Notes under the pieces: model-generated
Databases searched by the model: none
Told to the model about the DNA's origin: nothing
What the model saw: only the letters and a program-made list of their open reading frames with translations
Origin: Dermatemys mawii
Lineage: Eukaryota > Chordata > Testudines > Dermatemydidae
Direction of reading: 5' to 3'
Assembly (NCBI GenBank): GCA_007922305.1
Contig: ML677366.1
Location: 16,406,338-16,470,337 of the forward strand
Length of the DNA stretch: 64,000 nucleotides
Made by a program: the position numbers and the translations under genes
Part shown: piece by piece, positions 1 to 13,322 of the stretch
Layout: every line of letters starts with the position of its first letter
Position numbering within the stretch: position 1 is the first letter of the stretch

Positions 1-19
1 AGGAATATAGATTTCGAAT

Positions 20-290
20 GTGACTCTCCCACGTCCCAGTGGCTGCCCTAGCCACTGGATCATGGATTCATTCTAGTCCAGTGAATAGTCTGTTATTTTA
101 TACAAGTGGAACAGCTTCACCAGGAGAATTTGAGAGAGCCCCCACCCAAAGTACCCCATAGCCTAATGATTGGGGCACTCCCTCACGGGTGGGAGACTCG
201 GGTGTTCAAGTCCCTGCTACTCTGAGGTAGAGTGGGGATTGGAACCAGGGTGGCCCACATGCTGTATGACTGATCTAAGCACGGGGCTAT
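20..290 (+). repeat. Repeat with tRNA-like B-box text
   Basis: It contains gtggaacagcttcaccagga, tagcctaatgattggggcac and gttcaagtccctg, similar to tRNA-derived boxes. It shares the aacagcttca-accagga block with the copy near 59830. Confidence 0.5.
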
Positions 291-913
291 AGAATATACA
301 GCTGTGTTTTGTATAGGATCTGATGCATTAGGCTGGGAAACTTCTAGTTTGTGAATCTCAATGAGGTTTAGGCTTGGCCTATGGCCCCCAGCAGAAGCGG
401 CATCTTGGGGGCTTTATTTGTGGGAACGTAGGCACCTACAGGATTTGATGGCCACTGAGTGAGGGTTTTGAGGTTCTAAATTGGATTTTGGCACCTAAAT
501 CCCCCTACAGATCTAACCCCAAGTATCCACTGTGTACACCCCCCCGGACAAATTAGAAGGCTCCCTTGCCAGCAAGTTAAAACAATACAGGAAACTGTTT
601 ATATTCCTTAAATATTACATTAAATCTATAAATAACAGTTCATATCAATAACTGAAAGGGCTTGGAAAGACAAGCTGTAGACTTCCTACATGAATCAGTA
701 CTCGGGCTTTTGAATAGTGTGGGTGGCTGGGTGTGTGCCCTGTATCTTCAAGGGAAAAACTTGTAGTCAGATGTCAAAGCAGATACTGGAGATTTAGATT
801 GGACACCCCCTCCCACCCTCTGCAAAAAGAACTACCAAAAACAGTGGCGATGTTAATTACCTTGAAAGATTTTACATTTCGAGTAGATCTAGCTGCAGAA
901 ATTAGCTAGTAGA

Positions 914-1037
914 TAGAGTGACCAGACAGCAAGCATGAAAAATCAGGACAGGGGGTGAGGGGTAACAGGAACCTATATAAGAAAAAGACCCAAAAATCAG
1001 GACTGTCCCTATAAAATTGGGACACCTGGTCACCCTA
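914..1037. mobile_element. Short MITE, TAGGGTGACCAG family
   Basis: Ends TAGAGTGACCAGAC and CTGGTCACCCTA with an interior of ggac/gtcc units. CTAGTAGA occurs at both edges (906-913 and 1035-1042, the second overlapping the end). Confidence 0.8.
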
Positions 1038-2047
1038 GTAGAATTCACAAAAACCAGGAATGTGTTTTCATTGCATTTAGACGTGTTTCTCAGTTAAGTA
1101 CTTCATCACAGAATTATTTTCTCAGCGGAAGACCGTTTAGTCAATTTTTTTGTTAGTACTTTTACATCTATTAATAAAATAATTAAGAGCCATTTCCAGG
1201 TGTAAATCATATGTGGGTTTTGTTTGGTTTGTTTTAACTTGGGGTTTAAAAACACACCCCCATCACTCAACGTGACTCTTTTGGCTGGATGCAAGGTAGA
1301 AACATAAGGCAAAGGAATGTGAAGAATAATCAGTATTGAAATACCAAACCTGCTGGATTAGCTGCACGTGCAACAGAAGTCACCACAAATAACCAGCATT
1401 GCCAGATCCATGGGGCTAAAATGCGGGTCTTTTGTTCAGCACCTGTAACTAATTATCTGTTGATAAAATCAGGTCTGGTCTCAAGTATTGTCCCACCAAT
1501 GCTCTGAGCCCCTCAGTCATGTGTAAGTGATGTAGAGGAGCAAAGAGTAACATGGGAAGAGGAATTACAAAGCTCTTCTTTGAATTACGACCTGTCTCTA
1601 TCTAATACATCCTTATCTTCAACTCATCCAAATTAAAGCAAGTGGTACATGGCAGGCTGTGCAGATGAATCAAAACTAATATATGCACACAGCTGCTACA
1701 TTCAATTTCCAGTGAATGGGTATGTCAGGTTGTATTTCTCAGGATGTAGCAGCATTCACAGTTATAAGAAGCATCTCCCACAAAGACTTCTCAGAAAGAG
1801 TGGAAAACAAACTTGATCACATTCACTCATAGCGATTATAACAACTATAATTAATCCGCCTGCATTACAGGCTCACTGCTTGAGCCAAAGTACTGTTCTC
1901 AATTTCTGACTCCTAAGTTGCTTTTAGATTGTGTTTCTTTGCTCTACTCCTGTGTTCTTTGTTTCTTTTTATAGCAGTCTTGATTAACAAAACTTTTTTT
2001 AAAATGTATATTTTACTGGACCATAGACAAGGAAGAATACTCTAGAT

Positions 2048-2468
2048 CAGGGGTGAGCAAACTTTTTGGCCCGAGGGCCACATCGAGGTTGAAAAATTGT
2101 ATGGAGGGCCGGGTAGGGAAGGCGGTGCCTCTCCAAACAGCCTGGTCCCCACCCCCTATCCGACCTTCTCCCACTTCCTGCCCTCTGACTGCCCTTTTGG
2201 GATTCCCTGCCCCTTATCCAACCCCTCCGTTCCCCACCCTCTTACTACGCCACTCAGAGTGGCAGCCCTGATGTAGATAGATGTGCTGCCCCACAGGAGC
2301 ATGCAGCCCTGTGCCCCAGAACGCTGCCCACGTGGCGACGTGGCTGCAGGAGAGGAAGGACAGCAGGGGAGGGGTCCGGGGTAGTCTCCCCAGCTGGGAG
2401 CTCAGGGGCCAGACAGGATGGTCCTGTGGGCCAGATGTGGCTTGTAGGCCATAGTTTGCCCAACCCTG
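2048..2468. mobile_element. hAT-type MITE (CAGGGGTGAGCAAACTTTTTGG family)
   Basis: Left end CAGGGGTGAGCAAACTTT, right end AGTTTGCCCAACCCTG. Flanks CTCTAGAT (2040-2047) and CTGTAGAT (2469-2476) are an 8-bp duplication with one change. The interior is C-rich. Confidence 0.88.
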
Positions 2469-3133
2469 CTGTAGATATTCAATATAGCTGGCTTTGTAAG
2501 ACTGGTAAGAAGATGATCCAGTATTGCATAGCTGTAGATAAGCTGCTTATTGGTGGCAATCAATATGCATGTGCCAAAACAGATTTGTTTGCTATGACTT
2601 TGTTTTTTATTTGAAAGACCGAAAGAGTTCTAAGCTTAGTTGCCAGGCTAACATAGGTGATGTTCCTCACTTGGAAGTTGAATTTTTGGAACACTTTGCC
2701 AATACCATGGGCAAGTGATACACTCCTCACCCCACACTGCCCCTTTAATCCTTTTATGTATGAATGCCTTCTAAAATCCTTCTTCTCATAGGGAGATCCT
2801 AGCACCAAATTCCTCTTCCCAGTACTTTACTTGTGAAACTCCTAGGGAAAAGATACTGCATGTAGGTCTTGAAGCTGCCAGCCAAGTTAAGTATGATGTA
2901 ACATCTTTACAAAATGATGAGACAAATGGCAGAAATATAGGACAGACAGGGAAAATGCAGAAGGAAACATTTGAGGGGAGAGGGGGAATTTCCCTGCATA
3001 TTAATTCCTGCCTAATCTTCACATTCAGGATAACAAGTACCTCTGGTTCTCATTTCCTTGATGACTCAGAAGAACCTACCAGCATCCAAAGGAATGGCTG
3101 TTTCTTTCCCTTTTTCATTTGGTTTTCAGACTG

Positions 3134-3379
3134 AGGGCTTGTCTAGCTGGTGAGGTAAAGCACTTTACAGGGGTGTCATGTGCATTAATTAGTCCTCATA
3201 GACCTTACTGGTGCGCACTAAAGGTTCCATAGTGCACTTTAGCATAGTACTGTTTCAGATAGCACTATGTTAAAATGCATCATCAGTGTATACCCACCAA
3301 TTAATGCACAACACATTGGTGTGCTTTAGAAATTATACCCCTGTAGAGTATGTTACCCCACCATCTAGACAAGCCCCAA
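3134..3379. mobile_element. Inverted-repeat MITE, GGGCTTGTCTA family
   Basis: Left end AGGGCTTGTCTAG, right end CTAGACAAGCCCC. The interior contains paired gtgcactt/aagtgcac-like text. Confidence 0.7.
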
Positions 3380-3556
3380 GACTTGCCCTTATTGCAGACT
3401 TGCAGCCTAGAGGGCTGGGGAAATGAAATTTCAGTTGAGGGGAGATGTGCGCGCACACACGCTCACTGGTGTGAAGCTGAAATTGAGAAATTATTAGTAG
3501 CTTGTTTAGGTAACCTTAATGATGTACTTAATGTTCTGTTACCATGGCTTCATTAT

Positions 3557-4252
3557 TTAGGGCGTGTCCATGTTAGGGTTCCTCTGAGACCTCTTCCACT
3601 TGCAGAACCAAGAGCTCAGTTTGACTCCAGTCTTGTCACCGTGGTTCCCTTATTTGGCAGACAGGAAAGTTACGCTGAGTTGGTCAGGCTCAAGCATGGG
3701 TGGTGGAACAGGGTGTACCACACATCCAAAGTTACACAGCAGACCTCTCCCTTCATATACACGTACACATTACATTGCATTTGCCATACATCGCATCACA
3801 CATTTTTGGATTGGATTGATCTCTTTGTAAGAACCTGTACAGCAGGCTCTGTCCACGCACAACTTACTCTTTACCTCAACTTGTGTTCCAGGCTTACCTT
3901 AGCCATTGTTATCTTAGCCACTGTAAATTGTTCCCTTGGGTGTTTCCTCTTACTGTATCTTTTACAGACATTCTGTTTTCAACCTGCTGATCCATTTACC
4001 TGCCTAATCCTGTCTCCCAAAAAATAAGGCCTCCCCTGTGTCCAATTACTCATGTCATGACAGGCCTACAGTCCACGTGGGGAAGTTATGACTAAGGATA
4101 TGAATTTAAAATGCAAGAGCTATTCTGTGTTAACTCCTGTGTGGGTACTCTTAGTGCCTTTTTCCAGTTTAGCTTAATCAGCTTCCAAAATATACTGGCT
4201 AAAGGGCTAGCTACTTTACAGTTTCTGTTCAGTTTCCACATGTAGACAAGCC
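3557..4252. repeat. Possible larger relative of the GGGCTTGTCTA family
   Basis: It opens tagggcgtgtccatgtta and closes cacatgtagacaagccct. The ends pair only partly, so this may be two unrelated pieces. Confidence 0.3.
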
Positions 4253-5647
4253 CTTGGTTGGAGGAGGTGAATTGGATGATATTTAGACCTGGCAGATATT
4301 CTTGTGGAAGGCTCTTGTGTATAGGAAATAGTATTACCTTGGAATATGTCCTGCTTGCGAGTTGCCCCACCCTGTAGATGTGCCTATCACTCTGCCAAGA
4401 TCCTGCTAGGGTCTTTTTCCTCCTCTTCTGGGAGTTGAGCCTCTGGGATCTTTACTCCTCCCTTATTTAGATAGGAGCAGTGAGGAGTGCTCATCTGGCA
4501 AGCAGTGCCTGATACCACAGGGCATCTGTTCAGCAGTAGGCCAACCTAAAGAAACCTAAAACCCAAAGATCCCTTAGCTCCAGTCTGTTGATATTGAATT
4601 GATTGACATTTGTGCTGTTTTTAAATCCCCTGCCCTATCCATGACTTTGTGAAATGGTGACAATACACAATGTAATGAGCAACTCACAAATATCTCTGTA
4701 TTTTTTTTCCTTTAGCCTTGCTTTTGGGAAGTACACTGGCATTTTTGAACTGGTTCTGCAAGTTGTACATGAGTAATACTTCTATGAACCAAGAGAGCCA
4801 CTTTCTGCTCAATGCAGTGCTATCTCACAGACCTCAGACTTTTTAGATGCCAAAGTCCTACAACTTTAAAAAATCTTATTATGCATCTCACAAGCATTTT
4901 GACAACTTACATCACCCATAGTGTCTCTCTTTTTCTCTTCAGGTTTATGCTTTCCTGTAGCCTCTAGTATTTACTTATTTAGCAGAGTCTTTCTGCATGA
5001 AGGCTTTGACATGGATATCATCTGTGGTATATGTGTCTTTTATAGCTTCCAACAGATTTATGTTAACTTTTATCCAACAAACATTCCCTTTTTCAGGCCA
5101 TTCTGTTAAAGTATCTAGACTCAAATATGACTTGCTGTCTGGGCATTGCAGCACTAAGCTTGCATTGAAATGGGTTGTATTATGTTTTTTTAAATTATTT
5201 TTATTATACAGGGTACTCATTAGGGTTTTTTTCTCTTGCTGAAGGAGGTGCAATTAATAAAAATTGTTTCATATAGGCATTTCAGGAACAATAACTATTG
5301 ATACACTTAGTATAGATGACAGTAAAGAGAGATTCTTTCTTTTACCACACATACAGAACTTAGTTTGTGTGATAAATGAGTGTGTTATTCTTCAAGTGCT
5401 TATTACATTACTTTCTCCTCTACCCTGTCTCTAAGGAAAACTCCCCAACTCTCTCTGGTCTTGATGATATTTGATTAGATTATTCTGCCAAGAGCTGTAT
5501 GACCATTGAACCTTCAATTCTGGATTAAAGTCAAAAAATTATTCAAGTTTCTGGCATGGTCATAATTGTATATAGTGCATGTATTATATTAGTGCAGCCC
5601 AAATCCAAAATTATTACATGTGTCTGCTGGATTTTCTGGGCCATTTT

Positions 5648-5965
5648 TTCTTACAGAATTAGAATAACAGATCCAGGAAGTTACAGATGGAAAAGTCCTG
5701 TCAGGTTATTCTGTCCATTGCAGAAATTTTTATTTACGTGAATTTGCTGATCTAGTGTATAATTTAGCTTTGAGTCCCAAACAAGGACATTTCCATCACT
5801 TCCTTTTGGAGACTATTCCACAAACTAATAGAGCTAACAGTCAGAAAGATTTTCGTGATATTCATCCTAAATTTCTCTTTTTAATGTGCATCTTTTATTC
5901 TTTGTTATAACTTTGTATCTCTCTGTCCTTTCTATTTGTAGTGTTTACAGTCTTCAAATATTTAT
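5648..5965 (-). mobile_element. Old CR1/L3-like LINE 3' fragment
   Basis: Read on the minus strand it resembles the 3' part of old CR1 (text such as ttcatcctaaatttc and gttacagatggaaaag on the plus strand is the reverse of the typical tail). It is strongly diverged. Confidence 0.6.
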
Positions 5966-6628
5966 AGGCTACAGAAATATAGAAATTAGAGGTGTTTTTC
6001 ATCTCTAAATATCAAATGACAGGATTTTCCAGGGCTGTGGGATTTTTTTTTTTTACTTGTTAGCTTTTTGTTCAACTATATGATACTGCAGCTGTTAGCA
6101 CCAATGTCTAGATTTAAGAGATTTTTTGACTCTCTTCTCCTAACAAACCTGTTCAATGCAAAAAGAATAGAAAGAGCAAATAGTTCAGGATTGTCTGCTG
6201 TTTGAAATTGTGTCCTATGATATACTGTATTGTACGGTACCAAGTATTGTTGGAGCCCTATTATATGACTGCTGCTCCTTTGGGTACCCATAAAAACAAG
6301 CTGGGTATCTCATGAGGTTATCTTAGTGAGCAACATCTTAAGTAAACACAATTTCTCTCCTTCATGTAACATTCAAATTCCAGTTTCCACTCTTATTTCA
6401 AAACCCAATAAAATTACCTGTCTTTTAAATCTGTTTTTTCAATAGAGATAAACAACAAATATACAAAATGTTGATCCCAGCTGTGCGTTGCATTCTATTA
6501 GCATAGCGCCAGAACAGTTTGGACACAACCATTCTTGCTCTAAGCAAGCTGGTAATGCAGGGACACTGAGACAGAGCTGTTAGGAGTATTTGTGAATACA
6601 TAATAAGGCCTTGCGCCTGCTTCCTTTC

Positions 6629-6648
6629 GTGTGTGTGTGTGTGTGTGT
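6629..6648. repeat. (GT)10 microsatellite
   Basis: Uninterrupted GT run. Confidence 0.95.
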
Positions 6649-9600
6649 AAGTACACTCCCTTCATATCCATAGCACACTGGATAGTTCATTACAGGTAGT
6701 AGCATCTCTGCTTTCAAAAAAACAGATGGAAGAATGTTCAGATAATCGAGTGAACCTGTAGGCTGAATATTCTTAGGTGCTTTAACACAGCAGTATCTTT
6801 AAAAGTGGACTCTTCCTTATTGTTTTCCTGTCCGAATCCTTCACCCTGTTTGTCCAATTACCTGACTAGATGGAGATGGATAGGAAGAATAGGCAGGTAG
6901 TAAAATATTGTACATATGGTTAAAATGGCCCCCTAACTTCTCTGAACCAATTTAGCGCATCTCTATTTTAGCCTCTTATGCCTTTTATTCTCTTACTTTC
7001 CTGTGCACAAAAGGAAATCTTAGTTAACTAATTGATTGGCAGACTAGGGTGTAACAGTTAGAGCCAGTTCCCTGGTAGTTTCTTAATTGCAGCTTATTAT
7101 AAATAGATGAACTGATAGTTTCTTGACGATATGTGATCACTGTGCAACATTTCCTTGCATTTTGGCTGCCAAAAACCCTAACCTTTGTCATGTTTAACAG
7201 ATAGCACCCAATGTTTTTCACTTCCTTTCCCAAGCAAGTGTTGTTACTTATCTACAACTCATACTGTCTTAGTCCCTTTATTGCTTATTACACGTTATCA
7301 TAGACAATACATCTAGCTTTATAGTATCTAGGAAATATAAATATTTATTGATGGATATTTTCAAAGTAAGTTTTTTAAATATTTTATTGCTCTTTCAGTT
7401 TTCATCCAGTTACTGGGGTCATTGTCCGTTAGTAGCGGCTGCCATTTAATTAATAATTTCCTGTGGGAGCCCAATTTAAAATGCAGATGAGGATTCAAAG
7501 AATAGTTTTAATCACTTGAAAGCCTTGGAAATGTTGAGCATTTCTAAATTCTGAAGTAAATTAAAAAAACTTGATTTCATTTGCAGTTGGTTTAACCACT
7601 TAGCATAAATATTTTATTTAAAAAAACAATGTTTCCCATAGGCAGTTTAGAAACGGTGGCATTTGTGGCTTTCAGGTGGTCCTATTCAGTATCATTTCAT
7701 CAAGATGGCATATTTCTGTTGCATTGATAGTTATATAGATCACTGAACTAAAATCTTTAGGGTTTTGCTCTTCTTTGCATTTAGATGTAAAGGCTTGAAT
7801 ATCTCACATGACACTCAGATTTTCTTTTGAATTGCAGCTTCTATTTCCTTTGCTACTTCTGTGATAGACAAGAGTATATCTGGACATCTCTGTTTATATT
7901 TGGACCTCTGAGTCAGCCATTCAAAAAAATGTAGTGTGAAAGATCAGTTACATACTATGTACATCAGCCACTGTCTCTGTCATTCTGATTCTTTTAAAAC
8001 AAAATAAAAAAATGCTCAGAAAAGTAGCATTCCCTTGCCCCTGGTCTATTTTAGTTCATTTGCCAAAACTCAGGAGAATATCTTCAAGCACACTTGTGTT
8101 TGGTTGCTATTTGGATCCGTATTGCTGTCCACTGCTTTTTTTTTAAAATTCATGTTGTTGCAAATCGCATGCTATGAAGTAAGGTAATAAATATATCTAT
8201 GCAAATCACAAAGCGCTAGGGTATCTATTCAGAAGAGGAAACAGTAGAAAGAGGGAAAGAGTAAAGTTGAATGGATTATAATAAAAAAAAGTAGGAGCAC
8301 TAATGGCAAGGTCATAAAAGTTAAGAAAGGAGGGTAGGGAGGAGGAATCAGATTGTGAATTGCATAAAACACTTTTTGCTAAATGGAAATTATAGTTTAG
8401 AAAAAAATTCTGCTTGAAATACATCGTAGATGGTGTTGCCAGGATACTTCCTGATAGAGTTAATTAAACTGTCCTGCAGATATAGCTTAATTAGCCTATA
8501 ATTTGCATATTGGATACTGGTGCATATTGCTAAAGAAAGCTCCTCTTCTACTAATAGACCATTGTATACAGACATATTTTCAAGGGGGGGAGAGTCTTTA
8601 GACATAACTATACTTTCTTTTTGCAACCACATGATTAAGATCTGTGGTAGTGAACTGATATATATCTAAACCTGTGTAGTAAGGTGGTATTTTATCCTAG
8701 CTTCAGTACATTCTTTACCAGATCCCCCTTGAGGGCTGATTTGGATAGCTTTCTGCTTGTCAACTAGTACCTTATTTCATGAGACACCCCATTACTTACA
8801 CTGGTACTACCTGTGGAGTAAGGTACTAATCAAAGTGAGCAAGAGAGGCAGAATCTGACTCTTGAAGATATGGATATATACAGTATTGATGCTACAGTTC
8901 ACAACTCTCCCAAATCCCTTGGGACCGTCGTGCAATTAAGCATGGCTGTGCTGCTCTTTTGGGGCTCCCTCCTCTGGAGTTAACTCCCACAGCACTTCTG
9001 GATCAGCTTGCCATGTCTGCCTGAAGTGACAGAGTGGGGAGCCTGCGGAACTGAACAGAAGGCAGTTCCTTACTCCGCCTACCTGTGGAGAATTGCTTTT
9101 CTGATTGGTGTTCTGTGGCCTGCTCTGTCCAGATGCTTCAGCAGCAGGGATCAAATGCTGCAGGAGCAGTTCCACTCAGGGACAGAGGCAGCCAGGACGG
9201 AGGAGGAATAAGAGAAAAATCAATGGGGCAGAGAGCATGCTTGCAGTCGGAGGAAAAAAGAACAAGGGAGTCATTGAGAAGAAGGGGACAAGGAAGGACA
9301 GGGAACAGGAGGGAAAACAGAAAGCCAAAGGGAGAAAAAGGAGTTCAGAAATGTTGAGGCAGAGAAAAACAACAAGGTGGGAAAGAAGAGAGAAAAATAA
9401 TCAAAATATTTTCATATTTTGTGTGTGTATATGTAAAAAACAATCCCTCCAAAGTACATCCTTCTCGTCCTAGTGCCTGACTTTCCCCTGCCTAGCTCCT
9501 TGTGTGGTCATTTATACATGTGCTAAGTAGGTAGATGGTTACACAAGATGCTAAGCAGCAGAGAATTCGTGTCCTAGTGCCTATGCAATGCTAAAAATGC

Positions 9601-10483
9601 AGTCACTCCTGTGAGTTCCCAACAAAGACCCTGTTCGGCCCAGAACCCTCGGCCTTGGATGTGCCTGGCCCTCATGCCAGCTGTGGAAGTTGTTAATAGT
9701 GTCTGTAGAGGTGTTTTTGATGGGCTATTTATTATAATGCTTACTGGAAGTTTTATGGGAGCATCTAATAAATATATTTATTTACAAACATAACCATTCA
9801 TAAAGATGATGATAAAACAAAACAAAATATGGCAAAATACATGGGTAAAAAGAAATTCCTGGAAACTGGAAGATTGCAGAAAAAAATCCAAACAAAATGA
9901 AGTTATCAAGAGACGAGAATAGAAAAAAAGACATTTCTGTCTGGAATCTGTAACGTTCCTATAGAAATTGCAGGGACTAATGATATATTTTTTTCTTGTA
10001 TGAATTATTTTTATGTCCAAAGATATTTCCTGTGACTCTCAAAATTGCCAGGCCAGCACTTAATCAGTATTTCAGCTCCTCAAAGGAAGCATTTTCCTGA
10101 TGCTCTGTGAGCTCTCTTTTAAGAGTAGTGGATTTGGATTCTACCTCTACAGAGGGAAAACATTTTTACTCATATCACCTTGCTAAAGTAATCTACTTCC
10201 TCTTTGATTATGACAGAGTTCTAAGTTCAATAAAAATAGTGCGGGAGTAGTAAACTGTGGGACCACAGTGACATTTTTTAATATAAAAAGTGATTGAACA
10301 TCTGAATCAAGTGACAGTCAAGGTATTGAAATATTTCATAAGTAGGTAAAATCCTTCATGCCTACCGCAAACTCCAAATTTAGACTTGGAACTTGCTAAT
10401 CATTCTGAATAATGTTGTTGCTAGAACATGCATTTCAGATGTTGCTTCTGTATCTAATTCTTTTTTAAACTTTTTTAAAACAG

Positions 10484-10615
10484 GTGATTATAAACAGCAC
10501 AATCACACCTAATATGACCTTTACGAAAACATCACAGAAGTTTGGTCAGTGGGCGGACAGCAGAGCAAACACTGTGTTTGGTTTGGGCTTTTCCTCGGAA
10601 CAGCAGCTAACAAAG
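10484..10615 (+). CDS. HOMER2: HOMER2 coding exon 3 (EVH1 domain, middle part)
   Basis: The exon is 132 bp, 44 codons, phase 0 at both ends. The acceptor is a T-rich tract ending aaaacag and the donor is aag/gtaact. It encodes the EVH1 segment from [10 protein letters not shown] to SSEQQLTK, including the [14 protein letters not shown] core and the GLGF stretch. If 54 residues precede it, this is residues 55-98, and the second Gly and the Phe of GLGF become residues 89 and 90. Those positions are known from Homer EVH1 studies to shape the PPxxF ligand pocket, so the agreement supports the numbering. The sequence is nearly identical to mammalian HOMER2 as I remember it, as expected for this slowly evolving domain. 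It has no stop codon or frameshift. Confidence 0.96.
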
Positions 10616-13164
10616 GTAACTGGGCTCATTTTATTTCTGAAACAGCAGTTGTGGTTCTTGTGAATTAAGGAACTGCTGCACTCTTGGTACCAATCTGGTA
10701 GGAGTCTCACAAACTGAGTTTCTCAGTAGCTCATTAACTGTCTCTTCCTTTCTATGTGCAAGTTGTTAAACTCTTACCTATGCAGTGGCTGCTTATAGAG
10801 CCTCAGTGAAGATTACAAAGTTCACTGATACAAGGATACATTTTAATTTTGATCACTTGTGGCCCTCTATAAAAACAAAAGGATACGAGATTTTGAAGCA
10901 TAGATTTTTTAGATGTTCTCAGATACAATCTAAGCAGTTTCTTGGCATCTCTCTTCCTAGACTACGTGCTAATTTATACAAAAACTACATTAAAAGAACA
11001 TTAAGTGCATCAAAGCGAAGCAGTAAAATGTCAGAAAATGCCAAACTCAAGGCTGCCTATGCATGCTTCACTCTACACCTATGTTGCAGTGAAGTCTCTA
11101 TTGTTTTAGCAGTGACATCCAACTAATAGGCTTCTCTAAATGGCCTTGGATGTAATGTGTGTTGATGAGTGAATTTGACCCATAGTGGCTGGCTCTTTGA
11201 TGTTAAGGGGACTGTTACTACAAGTGACTATAGAGGAAAGTTCTTCTTCATCTCAGCTAGTGTAGCCTGTGCTTTTGGAACAGAAGGCTGAGGATTGTAC
11301 TTCTAGCTCCCCCATGTCACTTGTCTGCAGAACAGGCCTTGGTTGCAATGAAGGCTTGTAAAATATCCAGCCAGCTCTGGTAATGAATAACTAGTAGTGT
11401 AAACAATACGCTCTTGTGGTGATTCGATTAATACCTTTCAAACGCAAATCAAGCAACCAGAATGTTTGTTCTCACAATAAAATAAGGTACTTATCTAACA
11501 CATTGTTGATGTTTTAAGCATGAACAGTCAACCCTTATTGGCACTGTTTTATCAGTTAACCAAATATCATGTCCTTGGGCATTCCAGGCAGTCTCCATTA
11601 ATCACCCTCTGCCTGAGAGGTACTAGTGTTGAAATTTTAAAAGCTGCTGCTTGAGTCTGAAACAGCGAAGACTGACCATTGAATAGAAAGGAAAAGCCTA
11701 TTGGATTAATGTGTTTTCAGTCAATTGTGTGACTGAATTCTATGTGAACTTATTTTTATTAAACTGGTCTTATTGAATTCATGCATTTTCCACATCATTG
11801 CATTTTTTGCAAATATTTCACATTTGCAAAAATGTTCATGTAAAATTGTCTTTGCTCTTGGGGTGACTGGAAAAGTGTCCTGGTAACAGTCTGGTTCTCC
11901 TGGAATGTTACAGGACTAAGCCATCCAGTAAAACGAAATAATATTACCTGCTTTAAAAGAAGGAGAACATATCTGTGGCAATGCTTAAGGAAACTTATCT
12001 CAAAACAAAAGAATCCATCTCAAACGGAATGTGTACTGTGGAATACGGTACCTTTCAGTCCCCATGAGAGGGGTGTGTGTGTATTAAGTAGAATGTAAAA
12101 GGATTAAAACCTACCCAGAAGGCAGATGATGGTGTTTTGGGTGTGCAGAGGGCAAACGTGTAACAGTTATGCACCAAGTGTGGAATATGCCTTTCTTCAG
12201 AAATAATGTTGGATTGATTGCAATGGTCCAGAATTCAAAGGTAAGAGTGGCAGGTGACGTCAATAGCTGTCTGACCACAATATAGGATAAACTACCAATA
12301 AGACAAGGTCGATCTAAAGAAGCTCAAATGCTGGAACTAGTATATAAAGAACAGGACACAGTGGAGATTTGGATTTTGCCTTTTTTTCTTTGAAACTGCC
12401 AAAAACACATACTAGAATAGATTTAATGTTAATATCAAAAGGTTTCCTACATGAAATCTTAATATTAGAATGGAATATCTCTGACCTTGTTCCTGTCTTC
12501 ATGAAAATAAAGTCCAGTTGAGGATTAAGAAAAGCTGGAGATTTAGTAATCTATTGTTAAAAGACACAGACTTTGTGAATGAAATGGAAAACCACATTGA
12601 TAATTATATTAAGGACATAGCTCACAGGATATACCCTGGGAACTAGATGGGAAGCCTTTAAAGCAGTAATAAGGAGAAATACTATCTCATGCCATAGTTA
12701 TAGGGAAAAATGAGACCAGCAAAACTAGGAAGAGTTAGAGGGACAAGTTTTGCAGAAGCAATGTGTCTAATAATGTAGATTTAGTCAGAGATTAAGAATG
12801 TGAAAATAGCATTAGAAGTGCTGACAACAATTGAAAAAAAACAGACAGCTAGCTCTCCTCTTTGCCAAACAAAGGCTCTAGAAGTCGGGGAACAAGTCAG
12901 GCAGATTACACACCAGACTGCTCTCTAAGAAAAGTCCCACAACAGCCATACCATACCTTAAGGACAAAAATGGGATACTCCAAAGCAAGGAAGCAAATAA
13001 AGGGATCAGCAAAGTACTAGCATTACATTTCCAAGAGAGAGATGCTAGCATCTGTATAAAGTAGAAGATGTGGGAGGAAACCTACTGCAAGATATTAAAA
13101 TGCCCAGACTGACACAGAATGAAAGAGAGATACTAGATGGCCAAATTGCACAGGAAGAAATAAT

Positions 13165-13322
13165 AAAAGTACCTAGCTCTTATATAGCATTTTTCAGACG
13201 GAGAAACTGAGACACAGAGGTGAAGTGACTCACCTAAGGTCACCCAGCAGACCAGTAGCCAAGCTAAGAATAAAACCCAGTCTCCTGATCACAGTCCAGT
13301 GCTCCAACCAGTAGGCCACAAG
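13165..13322 (+). mobile_element. MIR-like SINE
   Basis: It contains cagacggagaaactgagaca, gtgaagtgactcacctaagg and tcacccagcag, the MIR/CORE-SINE signature in forward orientation, then the typical 3' region with ctgatcacagtcc. Confidence 0.85.

Larger units (their letters stand above)
1..10483 (+). other. HOMER2: HOMER2 intron 2 (partial): non-coding, with scattered repeats
   Basis: No coding sequence is supported. It holds a tRNA-box-like repeat near 100-290, short MITEs at 914-1037, 2048-2468 and 3134-3379, a possible related piece around 3557-4252, an old CR1 fragment at 5648-5965 and a (GT)10 run at 6629-6648. Stretches 1050-2040, 2480-3130, 4260-5640, 5970-10480 show nothing further that I recognise. 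The frames near 9000-9480 are not conserved-looking and sit in purine-rich sequence. Confidence 0.6.

Noticed and set aside
150..215. Functional tRNA gene
   Set aside because: Only B-box-like text without a cloverleaf; it fits a tRNA-derived repeat.
3350..4027. 225-codon frame as a real gene
   Set aside because: It begins within a MITE end, lies inside a HOMER2 intron, has no recognisable domain, and one long chance frame is plausible in 64 kb. Kept only as a low-interest finding.
9008..9473. Cluster of overlapping frames in purine-rich sequence
   Set aside because: Lys/Arg/Glu-rich low-complexity products in three frames are typical of GA-rich DNA; no homology or splice structure.
1..10483. 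HOMER2 exon 2 in the first 10 kb
   Set aside because: I looked for the FYD...YRIIS-x-DG region and did not see it; the window is taken to begin within intron 2.
10785..11126. 113-codon frame just after exon 3
   Set aside because: It begins 170 bp inside intron 3, has no Homer or other recognised similarity, and no splice context.
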